A stretch of 64,000 bases of DNA from Asterella californica (taxonomy: Eukaryota > Streptophyta > Marchantiopsida > Marchantiales > Aytoniaceae), in assembly GCA_036924285.1 (NCBI GenBank), contig JAYKYS010000005.1, positions 27,130,001 through 27,194,000 on the forward strand, in the 5' to 3' direction. Made by a program: the position numbers and the translations under genes. Below, piece by piece: positions 1 through 11,038 of the stretch (positions are counted from its first letter, which is position 1; every line of letters begins with the position of its first letter). The notes under the pieces were generated by a model. It saw only the letters and a list, made by a program, of their open reading frames with translations, was not told the origin of the DNA and made no database searches.

Positions 1-860
1 TGAGAAAAGCCAAACAAGAGAAAACAAGAGGAAAAGAGTAAATTAAGATTCTGACAGGCTTCTAGTCCGGATCCTGACTAACAAGCCATCCCTGCTTGTA
101 ATAGTTTGGGGAGGAAGACAACAAACGTGAGTACTGTTGCACCGTCTTCTACTCGAGGATGTTGTCTTCTGTTGCGGGAAGAAGGCTTCTTTCTTCTTCA
201 CTTCGCTGCTCTGACTGCTCTGTCTTCTGGGATCCCTTATCCAGAAGACCGTTCGTACGTAGATCCCAAGTGCTCTACTGAACGAGTCAAGCTACACTTC
301 CACAACTGCTGACAGTCATTGCCACTCAAGAAGAACACTTCCCATGCACAATTGGGAGCGAATTCAATGAACCCACCATCCAGAAGACATGGACAAAGCT
401 TCTGCACTCAAATCCACAATCTATTCCCCGAGAAGAAGTCACAATGGCATTGGGAAGCTTACTCCCTCTACTTCTTGCGTCTACTCCTCGACACACCAGC
501 CTAGCTAACAGGACTGCACGAGGATGCCGTTCCCTGTTCCCAGACTGTTCACTACTTCTATCTACATCTGCGAACCATTGCTGGTGGTAAGAGAATGCAG
601 ACTTCTTCCTGCGTTATCTCCTTATTCCAACATCGAGTGTAGTGTACACTGTGTACCTCTAGTGTCTAATCTGTCTCCTGCACCGTAAGATTGGTATGTG
701 TGTGCAGGCAGTCAGTTTCTTCGAAGACTCCCCTGTGTGTCTAATCTGTCTGCACCGTAAGATTGGAATGTGTGTGCAGAACTCAATTCTCCACACAGGT
801 CTAATGTGCTATGAGTCTGCACCGTAAAATGTTGGTGTTTGTGCAGAGCTCCTAATTCCT
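1..860. other. Unrecognised repeat-rich DNA
   Basis: I find no protein family in this stretch. It begins the GAAGAC/GTCTTC-rich zone that continues to about 4.7 kb. The short open frames here look like chance products and have no domain I know. The only clear structure is the three-unit tandem repeat near 663-846. Confidence 0.5.
663..846. repeat. Three-unit tandem repeat
   Basis: Three diverged copies of a roughly 45-nt block start near 663, 738 and 799. Each begins GTCTAATSTG, has TGCACCGTAARAT in the middle and ends in GTGTGCAG or a close variant. The spacers between copies differ, so this is an old, irregular tandem array. No function is implied. Confidence 0.75.
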
Positions 861-894
861 ACTCTGTGATCCTACTTAACCATCTGTCACGAGA

Positions 895-1060
895 AAACAG
901 AGGAGGTGACCGCCAAGGAGAGATGGGCGTTGTCAGGAGGCTGCCACCCCACATGCACACCGTTCCCTTTCCAGCTTTAGCCATCTACCTTGTTTACCCT
1001 TGCGCTGCCTACTCTGCCACATGGTCACTGATCTAAAATTAAACTGGACATGCTATTTCC
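895..1060 (+). repeat. Outer left arm of the 5-kb interrupted inverted repeat
   Basis: This block matches the reverse complement of about 5605-5765. Both contain GGAGAGATGGGC, GGCTGCCACCCCACATGCA and TGCCTACTMTGCCACATG in the same order, with scattered substitutions. It pairs with the longer inner arms (2041-2885 and 3838-4672), so the repeat spans most of 0.9-5.8 kb. Confidence 0.8.
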
Positions 1061-1412
1061 TAATATAGCATATTGGGCACTTACTAAGTTTGGACAAGCT
1101 CCTGATCTTCTGGGCTTTGCTTATCTATTCTAATGGCTCGGATGCCATTTCCATCTGATCTATTCCTACCTGAACTACTAACTAGTCTTCTGATAGGCTG
1201 GGAAGCCCTGTAATTACCTCGGGTGTCGCTGAGGTGGCCTCCTCCTCCACGTTCATCGCTGGCTCTGCTGCTGCTGCTTCGGAAGACAAAAGCGTCTTCT
1301 GGGAAGCTGGGTCGACTTATGCTTCCTCGCTCTTCTGAGGGACTAGTTCGACACTGGGAGCCATGGTGACCTCATAGAGGTCCGGGGAAGTCGCTTCCTC
1401 CACTCGGAATAC

Positions 1413-1990
1413 CTAGGAAGACGGTCTTCCTTCCTGTCTTCCAGAAGACGGTCTTCCTTCCGGGGCATCTTCCGGGTTCTTCTCGGCTTCCAACGCTGTC
1501 ACTACCAAGTGTACAGCGAGGTCGAACTCCCCCTTCTCCAAGTCTGGTCTTGTCGATGATGCTGGTGCTTGGGAAGACGTGTTTACTGATGATGACGGGA
1601 TCAAGGGAAGACCATAAAGCGTCTTCACTCCCTCTATCTGCCGATCCAAGTACCTGAACATACTCTCCTTGCACTCCACAAACATTGCTTTGGACTCCTC
1701 GTCCCATCCTCTAGCCAGGGTAAGCAACTTCCTACCCGCGGTGAAGTTGAACTTCTTCCGAAGCGCTTCCACCAACTGAGCTAGCAACCCTTGCGCACGA
1801 GCTTCCGCTGCTTCTCTTTGCATCTTCTCGGCTGCAGCCTACGCTTCTGCGGCTTCCCGTAGTGTCTTCCACATCATCTTCTCTTATGCAAGGGCGATGA
1901 GCTTATCCCGTACTCGCAGAACCTCCTGGTCACGCTGCTGTAAGAGCGCTTGTAACTCCTGGTTGCTCTTCTTCAGCTGCGCTAACTCCT
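1413..1990 (-). pseudogene. Broken coiled-coil coding fragment
   Basis: Read on the minus strand, 1990 down to 1413 gives an alanine-, glutamate- and leucine-rich helical protein fragment. An N-terminal stretch rich in EL/QAL heptads is followed by an AQLVEALRKKF segment and a tail reading LARGWDEESKAMF. At least two stops interrupt it near 1845 and 1890, and the C-terminal part runs into GTCTTC-rich repeat DNA. I do not recognise the family. A gag-like or host coiled-coil fragment carried by the surrounding repeat is possible. Its place in the inverted repeat matches a weak, also broken, coding-like stretch at 4905-5160. Confidence 0.4.
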
Positions 1991-2040
1991 TGGAAGAAGT
2001 GACGTACTTGTTGTGAGTCGAAGACTCAGTCCTTCCCTAA

Positions 2041-2885
2041 GTCCTCACAGTATAGCTTCCACTCTCAGAAGACGAATCTAGTCTTCCAGAAGACAGCTAC
2101 TCCGTCTTCTGAGATTCTAACAATGCTTCCTAAGTAGCGCTCGTCTTCCGAGCTGTATCTAATCAATCCTAACTAAGCAAGGCCTCGCATGGATTCCTAA
2201 GAAGACAACCCACCTTGCATTACATCCTGCTTCCTATCAGAAGATACAAGATATGCGAGAAGTAGAGTATAGGAAAGGTTCAGAAGATGGTTGCGGGCTC
2301 ATGCGGTGACAGTGGTCTCTGAGAAGACACCCGGGACAGTTTCCGATTCAATGTCTTTCTCGGAAGACCTCTCGAAGTCAGGCTTCCCTTCACTGATCTC
2401 ACCTGTCTTCGTCTTCCTACGTGCAATCTATCCTCACAACAGACTCAAGACATGTGCACTCTGTTCTTTTGACTTCTCACCTCTCATACACACTCAGAAG
2501 AAGCTTGCTGCATGATGGGAAGACATGACCCTCGACCATTCGCTCCAGATTCTGTCAGCAAGACTTCTCACAACTCTCTTCTAAGTTCGGGAAGAAGAAG
2601 GAATAGGCTGCTATGGGTCGGACAGAAGAGACCCGTAATGGACCCTCACATCTTCTTGCTCATTTTGCCAGCCTTTCAATCTTCTAGTCTCTCTAGGAAG
2701 ATGTGGAGTTGAGAAGCTTGGAAGACCGGGAGGCACAGGCCTAGTCCCCGACTTCCAACTTCTCGAAATAACAAAACAACTCACCAAGCCACTCAGGATT
2801 CGTACCAAGTCTCTCTAAACACAAAAGCAAAGCAAATCCACTCTTGATACGAATTGTGTTCAGTCGACTTCCGAAGACAGTCTTC
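2041..2885 (+). repeat. Inner left arm of long inverted repeat
   Basis: This roughly 850-bp arm is homologous to the reverse complement of 3838-4672. Matching landmarks in reverse order include the AAGACAACCCACCTTGCAT block near 2200 (right arm near 4510-4530), the GGTGACAGTGGTCTCTGAG block near 2308 (right arm near 4410), and the TTGATACGAATTGTG block near 2848 (right arm near 3870). The arms carry indels and substitutions, so the palindrome is old. Homology stops near 2885 inside and 2041 outside, then resumes at 895-1060. Confidence 0.85.
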
Positions 2886-3150
2886 CGAAGATGTCTTCCG
2901 TCTTCCGTCTTCCGCCGTCTTCCGGAAGATGCGTGTCTTCCGCCGTCTTCCCATCTTCCGCCGTCTTCCGAAGACACCATCAAGAAGTCAACTTATTATT
3001 ACAAACAGTCCTTAAGATCATCTTCATGCTAAGGAAGCCGTAATCTTAAGTAACAACGCTTCTTCAGTTATACAAACAAGTTATTAATCTTAAAAATTTC
3101 AAAAATTCGTGATTCTTGTAATTTGTGGGCACCACAATTAGCGTAGGAAC
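2870..3150 (+). repeat. GTCTTCCG cluster and shared repeat block
   Basis: About 2870-2980 is a dense cluster of GTCTTCCG/CGGAAGAC units. The following segment to about 3150 (TAATCTTAAGTAAYAA, then TTAAAAATTT, ending TTGTGGGCACCACA) is homologous to 32400-32595. The two loci therefore belong to one dispersed repeat family. The shared block ends in CA next to non-homologous DNA, as an LTR end would, but I see no recognisable primer-binding site after it. Confidence 0.7.
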
Positions 3151-3837
3151 ACTACCGCTTCTCGCATCGAGGTCGTTTGTGCCTAGAAGATCAAACTGAG
3201 AGGTGATCGAATTGAGCGAGGAGGGCCAGCAAAATGAAATCGAGTAGTACAAGGATCGATTCGTAGCTAGAGAGAAGGCGAGGACGAAATTTTGAGAAGG
3301 AAGCACCATCGAGTTGAAGGAGTCTTTTGTAGACTCCTAGAAGCAGACATTGAAGGACGACTGAGAAGAATCAGAAGTGGAGTCTTGTTTGATTGAGGAG
3401 TAACAAGACAATGAAGGCAGTAGCAGCTCTGTGGAATCGCATTGGAGCTGGGGTTGGAGCCAGAAGCACGCAGAAGAATGAAGACACTACGGAAGCAAAA
3501 GAAGACTGTTTGAGGTTCTTCTCATGTTTTCATCCTTTCCTATCGCTTCTCGTCTCTTGTTCAGTATCCCCCGCGCTTCCCCGGTTGTTTGCAGCAAACC
3601 AATCGATCGTTTCCCCACCCCGCATTTTCCTTTTGTGAAATTGGGCGCGGAAGCGCTGCCCAATTTTTGACAGTCATCTTCTAGCTTCTTCCCAAACTAC
3701 AATCGAGCTTTCCTGATTGTCGTTCTCAAATTCGATCCCACAGCTATCAATTTCCTTATCCTACCGTACCTCTACTCCCGAATCCTTGAACAGAAGACGC
3801 TTCGGAAGATCTGAACATCTTTGGAAGATGTTTTTGA
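3151..3837. other. Centre of the inverted repeat, no recognised gene
   Basis: This is the spacer between the inverted arms. Open frames of about 80 codons occur at 3393-3638 (plus) and 3064-3309 (minus), but neither has a domain or bias I recognise. A compact hairpin lies at 3638-3666. Confidence 0.4.
3638..3666. repeat. GC-rich hairpin
   Basis: AAATTGGGC and GCCCAATTT form a perfect 9-bp outer stem. An inner GCG/CGC stem closes a GAAG tetraloop, with one bulged T. It lies in the middle of the large inverted repeat. Its role is unknown. Confidence 0.7.
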
Positions 3838-4672
3838 TGTCTGATGTCTTCGGAAGACGACTGTGTGTAATTCGTATCAAGAGTGGATTGGATTTGCTTT
3901 TGTGATTGAGAGAGGTTTGGTACGAATCTCGAGTGACTTGGTGAGTTGTTTTGTTGTTTCGAGAAGTTGGAAGTTGGGAACCAGGCTTGTGCCTCCTGAT
4001 CTTCCAAGCTTCTCAAATCCACATCTTCCTAGAGAGACTAGAAGACTGGAAAGACTGGCAGAATGCGCGAGAAGACGTGAGGGTCTTTTACGGGTCTCTT
4101 CTGTCAGACCCATAGCAGCCTATTCCTTCTTCTTCCTGAACTTAGAAGAGAGTTGTGAGAAGTCTTGTTGGTAGAATCTGGACAGAATGGTCAAGGATAA
4201 TGTCTTCCCATCGTGCAACAGGCTTCTTCTGAGTGTGTATGAGAGGTGAGAAGTCGGAAGAACAGAGTATGAATGTTTTGTGTCTGTTGTGAGATTAGAT
4301 TGCGTGTTGGAAGCAGAAGACATGTGAGACCAGTGAAAAGAAGCCTAGCTTTGGGAAATCTTCCGAGAACATTCTTGAATCGGAAGCTGTCCCGGGAGTC
4401 TTCTCAGAGACCACTGTCACCGCAGGAGCTCGCAACCATCTTTTGAACTTTTCATACACTCTACTTCTTGCATATATTGTATCTTCTATTAGGGAGTAGG
4501 ATGAAATGCAAGGTGGGTTGTCTTCTTAGGAATCCATGCGAGGCCTTGCTTAGTTAGGATTGTTTAGATATAGCTCGGAAGACGAGAGCTACTTAGGAAG
4601 CACTGTTAGAATCTCGTAAGACAGAGTAGCTGTCTTCTGGAAGACTAGATTCGTCTTCTGAGAGTGGAAGCC
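3838..4672 (-). repeat. Inner right arm of long inverted repeat
   Basis: This is the reverse-complement partner of 2041-2885. Homology ends near 4672, just after the GTCTTCTGAGAGTGGAAG block. The flanking bodies (1060-2040 on the left, 4690-5600 on the right) are not recognisably homologous. The arrangement resembles two head-to-head copies of an element with conserved ends and different interiors. Confidence 0.85.
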
Positions 4673-4904
4673 GGACTGCGAAGACTGTGATGCAACAACG
4701 TGCAGGAATGACTGCTTGGAGGTCTTTATTGACAATCCTCAAAGTGAGATGGTGGAAGTCCTGCTATATCATTTCATTGCTATTCTCCCGTAGACAGAAT
4801 TTAGAGATTGATGAAGCACCCAGCTTTAGGTGAGAAGCGCTGGATGGATATAGGGAGTTTTACAGTGGTCACGAAGTTTTCCTCAGATTGGCAATCAGAG
4901 GATA

Positions 4905-5160
4905 ATGAGACAATTGAAATCTCATGTCGTGAATGCTCAATCACCTACTACAGAAGAAGTTCCTACCGCAGAGGAGTTGAAAGCTCAATTAAGTGTCCTT
5001 ACAGCTGGAGGTATCGTAAATTTACGATCGATACTACAGTCCAAGGATTCGATTTATACGTCTTGGACAGATAGTTGAACAATTGCAGCAGCGTGTGGAA
5101 CTACAACTGGGTATCGAAGAAAATGCATGGTAGCTTCTCATGGAAGGGAGAACATCTTGA
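4905..5160 (+). pseudogene. Possible decayed coiled-coil coding fragment
   Basis: Frames here give short glutamate/glutamine-rich pieces such as EEVPTAEELKAQL and VEQLQQRVELQLG. They sit in different frames and are separated by stops near 5070. This resembles a frameshifted coiled-coil or gag-type remnant and lies where the left half has its own broken coiled-coil fragment. I do not recognise the family and may be over-reading a short helical bias. Confidence 0.2.
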
Positions 5161-5604
5161 GCATGACATAGCACAGCAAGCGACGAATCTCAACGTTATG
5201 AATTGCTCTCCTCTAAAGTTCAATGATGCTATAGCGGAGAAAGCTTATGGCTGTCTTGACCTCAACACCAGCTAAAGGAGCAGGGAATGAAGATTATGTA
5301 GTGAGGGTAATTTCTCCCAGAGAAAATGATGCAATTCTCTTACGCAGATCTAAAGGATGAATTTGAGACAAGCTGTAAGATATAGGAGGACGGCATTCAT
5401 GGTACTAGAGTTACAAGGATGGACCTTCATGATCTCGACGAAGAGGCACCAGCAACTTCCCAGCTTATCAGAAGCCGAGTTAGGAGTTCCGAAAGGAGCA
5501 GATCAAATGGAGATTGCATCCGAGCAATTAAAGTAGACAGCAAGCGCAGAAGACAAGTTGACTTGTCCAAACTTAGTAAGAACCGAACATGCTATCTTAG
5601 GAGG

Positions 5605-5765
5605 TGGTAGTTCTAGTGTAATTTTAGATAGGTGATCATGTGGCATAGTAGGCATCGCAAGAGTAGTAAGGTGGATGGCTAATTAAGAAGAAGAACCGCT
5701 TGCATGTGGGGTGGCAGCCTTCTGACAGAGCCCATCTCTCCCTGGTTGTAGTCGAGGATTGGAGG
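5605..5765 (-). repeat. Outer right arm of the inverted repeat
   Basis: This is the reverse-complement match of 895-1060, including the GGGAGAGATGGGCTCTGTCAG block and the roughly 40 bp around the GGCTGCCACCCCACATGCA block. It defines the right-hand limit of recognisable symmetry. Beyond 5770 I see no match to 1-890. Confidence 0.8.
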
Positions 5766-6072
5766 GGAATTCTCTCCTGCGTCTCAAGGCAGATGCATAC
5801 GTATGATGAGTTTTCTTGCATTCTACCTGAAATTACTTTAGAACTTTTACTTTCCCCTTAACATTACACTATAATTACAGTGGAACCTCGGAGTCTTTAA
5901 ACTCTCGCTCCTCATATAAAAAGCAGCGGGAAGATTTTTTTTGAGCTGGTCATTTGTCCCGGAGGTCACGGACAGATGACAACTTTGTGTTTCGCGGGCT
6001 GCGCTGCCAATCTGGGCTCTGGCAAGTTGCGGTGGTTACAGCCGCCTCCTTGTAGTCACTCGCTCGTCATGG

Positions 6073-6495
6073 TCTCTTTGTTCGCATGCAGCTCTTTGTT
6101 CGTTCGTGCTGTGCGTTTTGAAATTTGTTTGTTGCTCTCTCTCTCTCTCTCTCGTACGATCATTGCTGCTCTCTCTCGCGTAGGAGCTCGTTTGTTCTGC
6201 GGCACTCTCATTCTCGTTGGTTTTTTGCCGTCAGCTTTTTTCTCTTCCTGCTGCGCGACTATGAACATTGCTGGTGCGACATCTCGGATAAGAGCTCGTT
6301 TGTTTTGCGGCGTCTTCGATCTCGCTGGATTTTCTGCCGTGCATTTTTCTCTCTTCCTGCTGCAATCACACGAACACTGCTGCTGCTTCATCTCGCGTAG
6401 GAGCTCGTTCGTTCTGCGACCCCCTCGTTCTCGCTGATTTCTTGTTTTTTTTGCTTTTTTTTGCTGCTCTCGCAAGAACACTGCTGCGTTCACTA
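6073..6495. repeat. Minisatellite, roughly 108-bp unit, about four copies
   Basis: Landmark TARGAGCTCG recurs at 6181, 6289 and 6398, a period of 108-109 bp. Each unit ends with a GAACAYTGCTG-type block (near 6160, 6263, 6372 and 6476), which implies an earlier degenerate unit starting near 6073. The array is pyrimidine-rich on the plus strand and includes a (CT)n run near 6135-6152. Open frames across it on both strands are products of the repeat, not genes. Confidence 0.8.
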
Positions 6496-6604
6496 TCACA
6501 TTTTTTAGAATGTATGCTATTTGTCTTGAGAACGTCGCGCTATTTGCTTTACTGCATGCCGGAACCGCGCACTGAGAACATATCTTGCGGCAGCCTTGTC
6601 GTGC

Positions 6605-7976
6605 TGTCGGTTGTGATCTGTCTATCTAAGAAAGCGCTGGGCTTCTGGCTGTGGTTGTTTACTCAAGAAGTAGGCCTTTCAGGTTACAACAGGGCGCTAT
6701 AAGCACTCACACATGTGTTTAGGATCCTCTAATATGTTCAGAAAGCGAAATTGGGGTCTAACTAGTAGTAATAGGATCAGGCGGTGAACTTTAACACTCA
6801 AGGAGAAGAAAACTATGATGGTTCTGACTTCTAAAACTCTCCTACATGTAAAAGAGGCATTACTGAGCACACACACGAAGTTTGAGCCTGAGATCGAATT
6901 CTAGCACTGAGATATGGACAGAAACATCTTGAGTGAGGAAATTATGACAATTTCTGACACCCAGATGGCTATTTCGACCTAGAACAGAAAATTGACTCGA
7001 TCACTTTCGAAGATTCTTACAGGATTTGGAGCATACAGGATGCTGAACATCCCTGTTAAGTTGGACCTCCTGATTGTACACAGTTCTCCATATCTCGTTC
7101 TCTGAAGTTGCTGCTCTAGATTGAGAGCTTTTTAGACCCCCTATGCTTCAGCGGTCACCCTGAATTACTCAATCACTCAAATGACATGAAACCTTTCAGA
7201 CAGTCGTAGCCCAGCTGACAATGAATGCAACCAAGCAGGTTTGAAGAGATTATCTCTTTTCTGCTGAAATTGACACTCAAAACCCCAAAATCAACAAAAA
7301 TGACGCAATTTCAACTCAATCTGAACTTCAATTTGGCATAACTCCTTCTTTATTGCTCCATATCGATCAAGACTTTCATTGACAGTGACTGGCACGACGA
7401 GCCCTACCTTCCATGTTCTCAGATTTTGAAGTATCTTTACCAAATGCTCGAACTCTCCTTTAGACCTCTGTTTTTAAATTTAGAGTTTTACAAAAGACAA
7501 AAATGGACCAATAGGAGTTCATAGCTCCACTTGGTTGTCCTTTTGTGCCTTAAACTATGTGGTAACTTTATTCCACTCATAGGCTACCCCGTCAAGTTTC
7601 CTAAAGTGTCAGCGTAAATCTTAAACTACCTAAAACGACACGCAGTCCTGAAAGTAAACATAAACCAGCTAAAAAGCGTGCATGGGCAACACGTAAGTAC
7701 AACCCATGAGCTTAAACCTTATCAACATGGTAAATCTAAGTTATGTACATTGAACATCATAGACAAGTAAGAAGTCAGTTGCACAAGCGCATAAATGCTT
7801 GAACAAGATAACTAGCATATTATCAGCCTACTAGGACCCAAAATAGTGTTAACACCATAGGCAAAGATGTCAAACATATACATAAACGACTAGAAGTAAT
7901 ATGAGCTAACTTCTAGAACTACTAAACTCAAGTGTCGGAGTAGAAATGTAACATGTAGCCGTCAAGTAGCGCAACA
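6605..7976 (-). repeat. 3' LTR of element C
   Basis: This LTR is bounded by TGTCGG at 6605 and a degenerate GCGCAACA at 7976. It matches the reverse complement of the LTRs of A, and the 5' LTR of C at 30601-31952, throughout. Many substitutions and small indels separate the two C LTRs, unlike the near-identical pair of A, so C is clearly older. Confidence 0.9.
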
Positions 7977-7994
7977 TCCATCCCCTCTGAACCT

Positions 7995-8014
7995 GCACAT
8001 CCTCCGGTATGTGC
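7995..8014 (-). promoter_or_regulatory. Conserved hairpin beside the polypurine tract (element C)
   Basis: GCACAT and ATGTGC form a 6-bp stem around an 8-nt loop. The sequence is the same as in A (16881-16900) and D (27211-27230). It lies between the end of integrase and the purine-rich AGAGGGG tract that precedes the 3' LTR. Confidence 0.7.
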
Positions 8015-8024
8015 CAGATCCAGA

Positions 8025-9680
8025 TCAAGACTCTTCAGTTTCAACTTCAAATTCATCTTCAACCTCCATTGAGTCTTCAGCTTCATCCTCAGTAAGTTCT
8101 GCAATGTTCTGGTCCTCTTCTCTCCTTCTAAAGAGCTTGATTCTCTTCCTTGCGACTGGTATCTTGAGCACTGCACCATCTAACTCTCTCAAAGAGTATG
8201 TGACATTATCATAAACTTCTAACACCACATAAGGTCCGAACCATCTCTTGAAAAACTTTCTGATAGCACTATGTTGATTATCAAGACTACTATCATAGAC
8301 TAACACCCAATCACCTTCCTTAATTGGTTTGAGTCGTAATCTATGAGTTCTATCAAATCTACTTTTGTTTCCCTCTCTAGCAATCCTTAACCTTTCCACA
8401 GCTTTAGCAACATCCTCATGTCTTCATTCTACTGCTGGATCCTTAATGCAAGAAGATCCTCCGTACTTCTATCATCTTCCCATGACAAAACATTCCAAGT
8501 AGACACAATCTCCTCAATCTGCATCACAGATTTTTGTCTTAGTATCAACTCTGCTAGCATGTAACTTGTAACGATACTATGAGTTGTACGATCTGTCCAT
8601 AAAGCAAATGGTAGCAGTCTAGGTCATTCACGGATCTTACCCTTGTAAGCTTTTATCAAAGCTTTGATGATTGGCGGATGACCTCGTTCGCTCTTACCAT
8701 TCCCTTCAGGATTGTAAGCTATGCTTAACGCCAATTTGATTCCCAATCGCTTGAAGAACTCAACTGCTTCTTGTGAATCCAGCTCACCCCTATCTGCAGT
8801 GATCTTTCCTACACACCCATACTTACAAATAACATCTTCAAGTAGAAAGCAACACTCAAGGCACGGCCTTCTACTTGGTTAGATAGATCTTCTCTAGCCA
8901 AGACTAGATACCTCATTTGTCCAAGCCCAAATGGCATAGTTACCAGATCCACTACCCATTTGTAATGAATGACTAAAGGATAAGTAGGATGCAATCCATC
9001 ACGATGGTGTATATTGGAATACATCTGGCAAGGTATACATGATGAAACAAACTGTACTACATTCTTATACATACCCTTCTACAAATACTTCTCCTTCATC
9101 TTGGCAAATGTAGCTCAAACTCCTCTATGACCGGCCCATAGACTCTCATGGAACTCCTTGATCAGCTGCTGTTGCAATTCTAGGTCACATACAATCCGCT
9201 ATGGTACACCTCCTTGTAGCTTAGGGTGCTTTCATAGATGTCCTCCATATAAAAAGTAACCATAAGCTATTCTACGGATCCTACTGAGATCTGCATCAGA
9301 TCAGCCTTCTTGCTTTCCAATGAACTCAAATAACGCCCAAGATCCAACCACTCGTCATCATACATAGTTTCTTCAAATAACTCCAATGGAGTTGCAAAAC
9401 AGCTTCTATCCTTTCTAGCAAGAACAATAGAATAGAACTCTGTTCCCACATCCTCCTGGTCATCTATCATTTCCTTCTCACCGAAATACCTAGCACTTGA
9501 TAACATATCTGCCACAGGATTATCTTTTCCTGCAATATGTCTAAATTCTGGGTTCAAGGACTTGATATATGCTATCCAACTCAACATAGCAATATCTGGA
9601 GTTGTACAGCTAGTGATTATTCTCAAGAGAAGTAAACAATCTGTCTCCACAGCCACATGTGCTCCTATCAAGTATTCCGT
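8025..9680 (-). pseudogene. Integrase and RNase H end of element C pol
   Basis: Minus-strand fragments at 9671-9267 (RNase H tail, ETDCLLLLRI and AGKDNPVADML), 9072-8809 (integrase zinc-binding and core start, CIPCQMYS and VDLVTMPFG) and 8399-8025 (C-terminal RWFGPYVV module with an acidic tail) match element A residue for residue over long stretches. Stops and frameshifts separate them. The fragment begins at the A insertion point (9680). Integrase would join element cDNA to the genome, but this copy is dead. Confidence 0.85.
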
Positions 9681-10962
9681 TGTCGCGCTACCTGGCGGCT
9701 ACATGTTATATTTCTACTCCGACGCTTGAGTTTAGTAGTTCTAGAAGTTAGCTTATATTACTTCTAGTCGTTTATGTATATGTCTGACACCTTTGCAAAC
9801 GGTGTTAACACTATTTTGAGTCTAGTAGGTTGATTACCATGTTGATAGGGCTTAAGCTCATGGGTTGTATTTGCGTGTCGCCCATGCACGCTTTCTAGCT
9901 GATTTAAGTTATTTTTCGGGGCTGCGTGTCGTTTTAAGTAATTTAAGTTTTACGTTGGCACTCTAGGGGGCTTGATGTGGTAGCCTATGAGTAAAACTAA
10001 GTTGCCACGTGGTTTAGGGTACTAAAGGACAACCAAGTGGAGCTATGAACTCCCATTGGTCTGTTTTTGTCTTTTGTTAAACTCTAAATTTAGAAACAGA
10101 GCTCTAGAGTGGAGTTCGAGCATTTGGTGGGAGATCTTTGAAATCTGAGAGCACAGGGAGAGAGGGCTCGTCATGCCAAGCACTTCCAGTGAAATTTTCG
10201 ATCGATTTGAGTCAATAAAGACGGAGTTATGAGCAATTGAAGTTCGGATTGTGCCAAAACTGAATCACTTTTGTTGGATTTAGGGTTTTCAGTGTCACTT
10301 GCAGCAGATTTGAGGAAATTGCTTCAAAACTTCGAGGTTGTGTTCTCTGCCAGCAGGGCTACGATTTCCCAAAAAGTTTCGCATCGATTGAGTGACTGAG
10401 TAATTCAGGGCGGCCGCTGAAGCTGGAGGGGTCTGAAAAGCTCTTAATCTAGAGCAGCGACTTCAGAGGAGGAGATCTAGAGTTCTGTGTACATTCAGGA
10501 GTCCCAACTTCACAGGGATGTTCAGCACCCTGTAGACTTCAAATACTATGAGAACATTTGAATTTGATCCAGCCAATCTTCTGTTCTAGGTTGAAATAGC
10601 CAGCTTGGTACCAGAAATTACCGCAATTTTCCTACTTAGAACTTTTCTGTCAACATCTCGGTGTCAGAATTTGATCTCAGGCTGAAACTTCGTGTGTGAG
10701 TTCAGTAGTACCTCATTTGCATGTAGGGGAAGTTTAGAAGTCTAAACCTTCATAGTTTTCTTCTCCGTGAGTGTCAAAGTTCGCCGCCGGATCCTATTAC
10801 TGCCAGCTAGACCTGAATTTCACCTTCTGGGTATATTACTAGATCTTACACATCTGTGTGAGTGTTTATAGCCTCTGTTGTAACCTGAAAGCCAACCTCT
10901 TGAGTGAACAACCACAGCCAGAAGCCCGGTGCTTTCCTAGGTAGACGGATTACACTCCGACA
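9681..10962 (+). repeat. 5' LTR of element A
   Basis: The LTR starts TGTCG and ends CGACA, a 5-bp inverted terminal repeat of the usual TG...CA type. Its 1.28 kb is nearly identical to 16919-18201. It contains a CACGTG palindrome at 10006-10011. In the related LTR F the equivalent point is where element E inserted. Confidence 0.95.
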
Positions 10963-11038
10963 TACTCTCTTTTTGGTGAACTCGACGTGAAACACCTAGG
11001 GTGGGAGTTTTCTTGAGAGTGTTACAGGATCAGATATC

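Noticed and set aside
6056..6499. Overlapping 150-codon frames on both strands
   Set aside because: They follow the 108-bp minisatellite and pyrimidine bias, with no domain.
6600..6605. Target duplication for element C
   Set aside because: The bases next to the two C ends (GTGC and AACG) do not match, so I do not claim one.
10963..10995. Assignment of the gypsy primer-binding site to a specific tRNA
   Set aside because: TGGTG-starting sequences follow the LTRs of A and D, but I could not match the rest to a tRNA 3' end with confidence.
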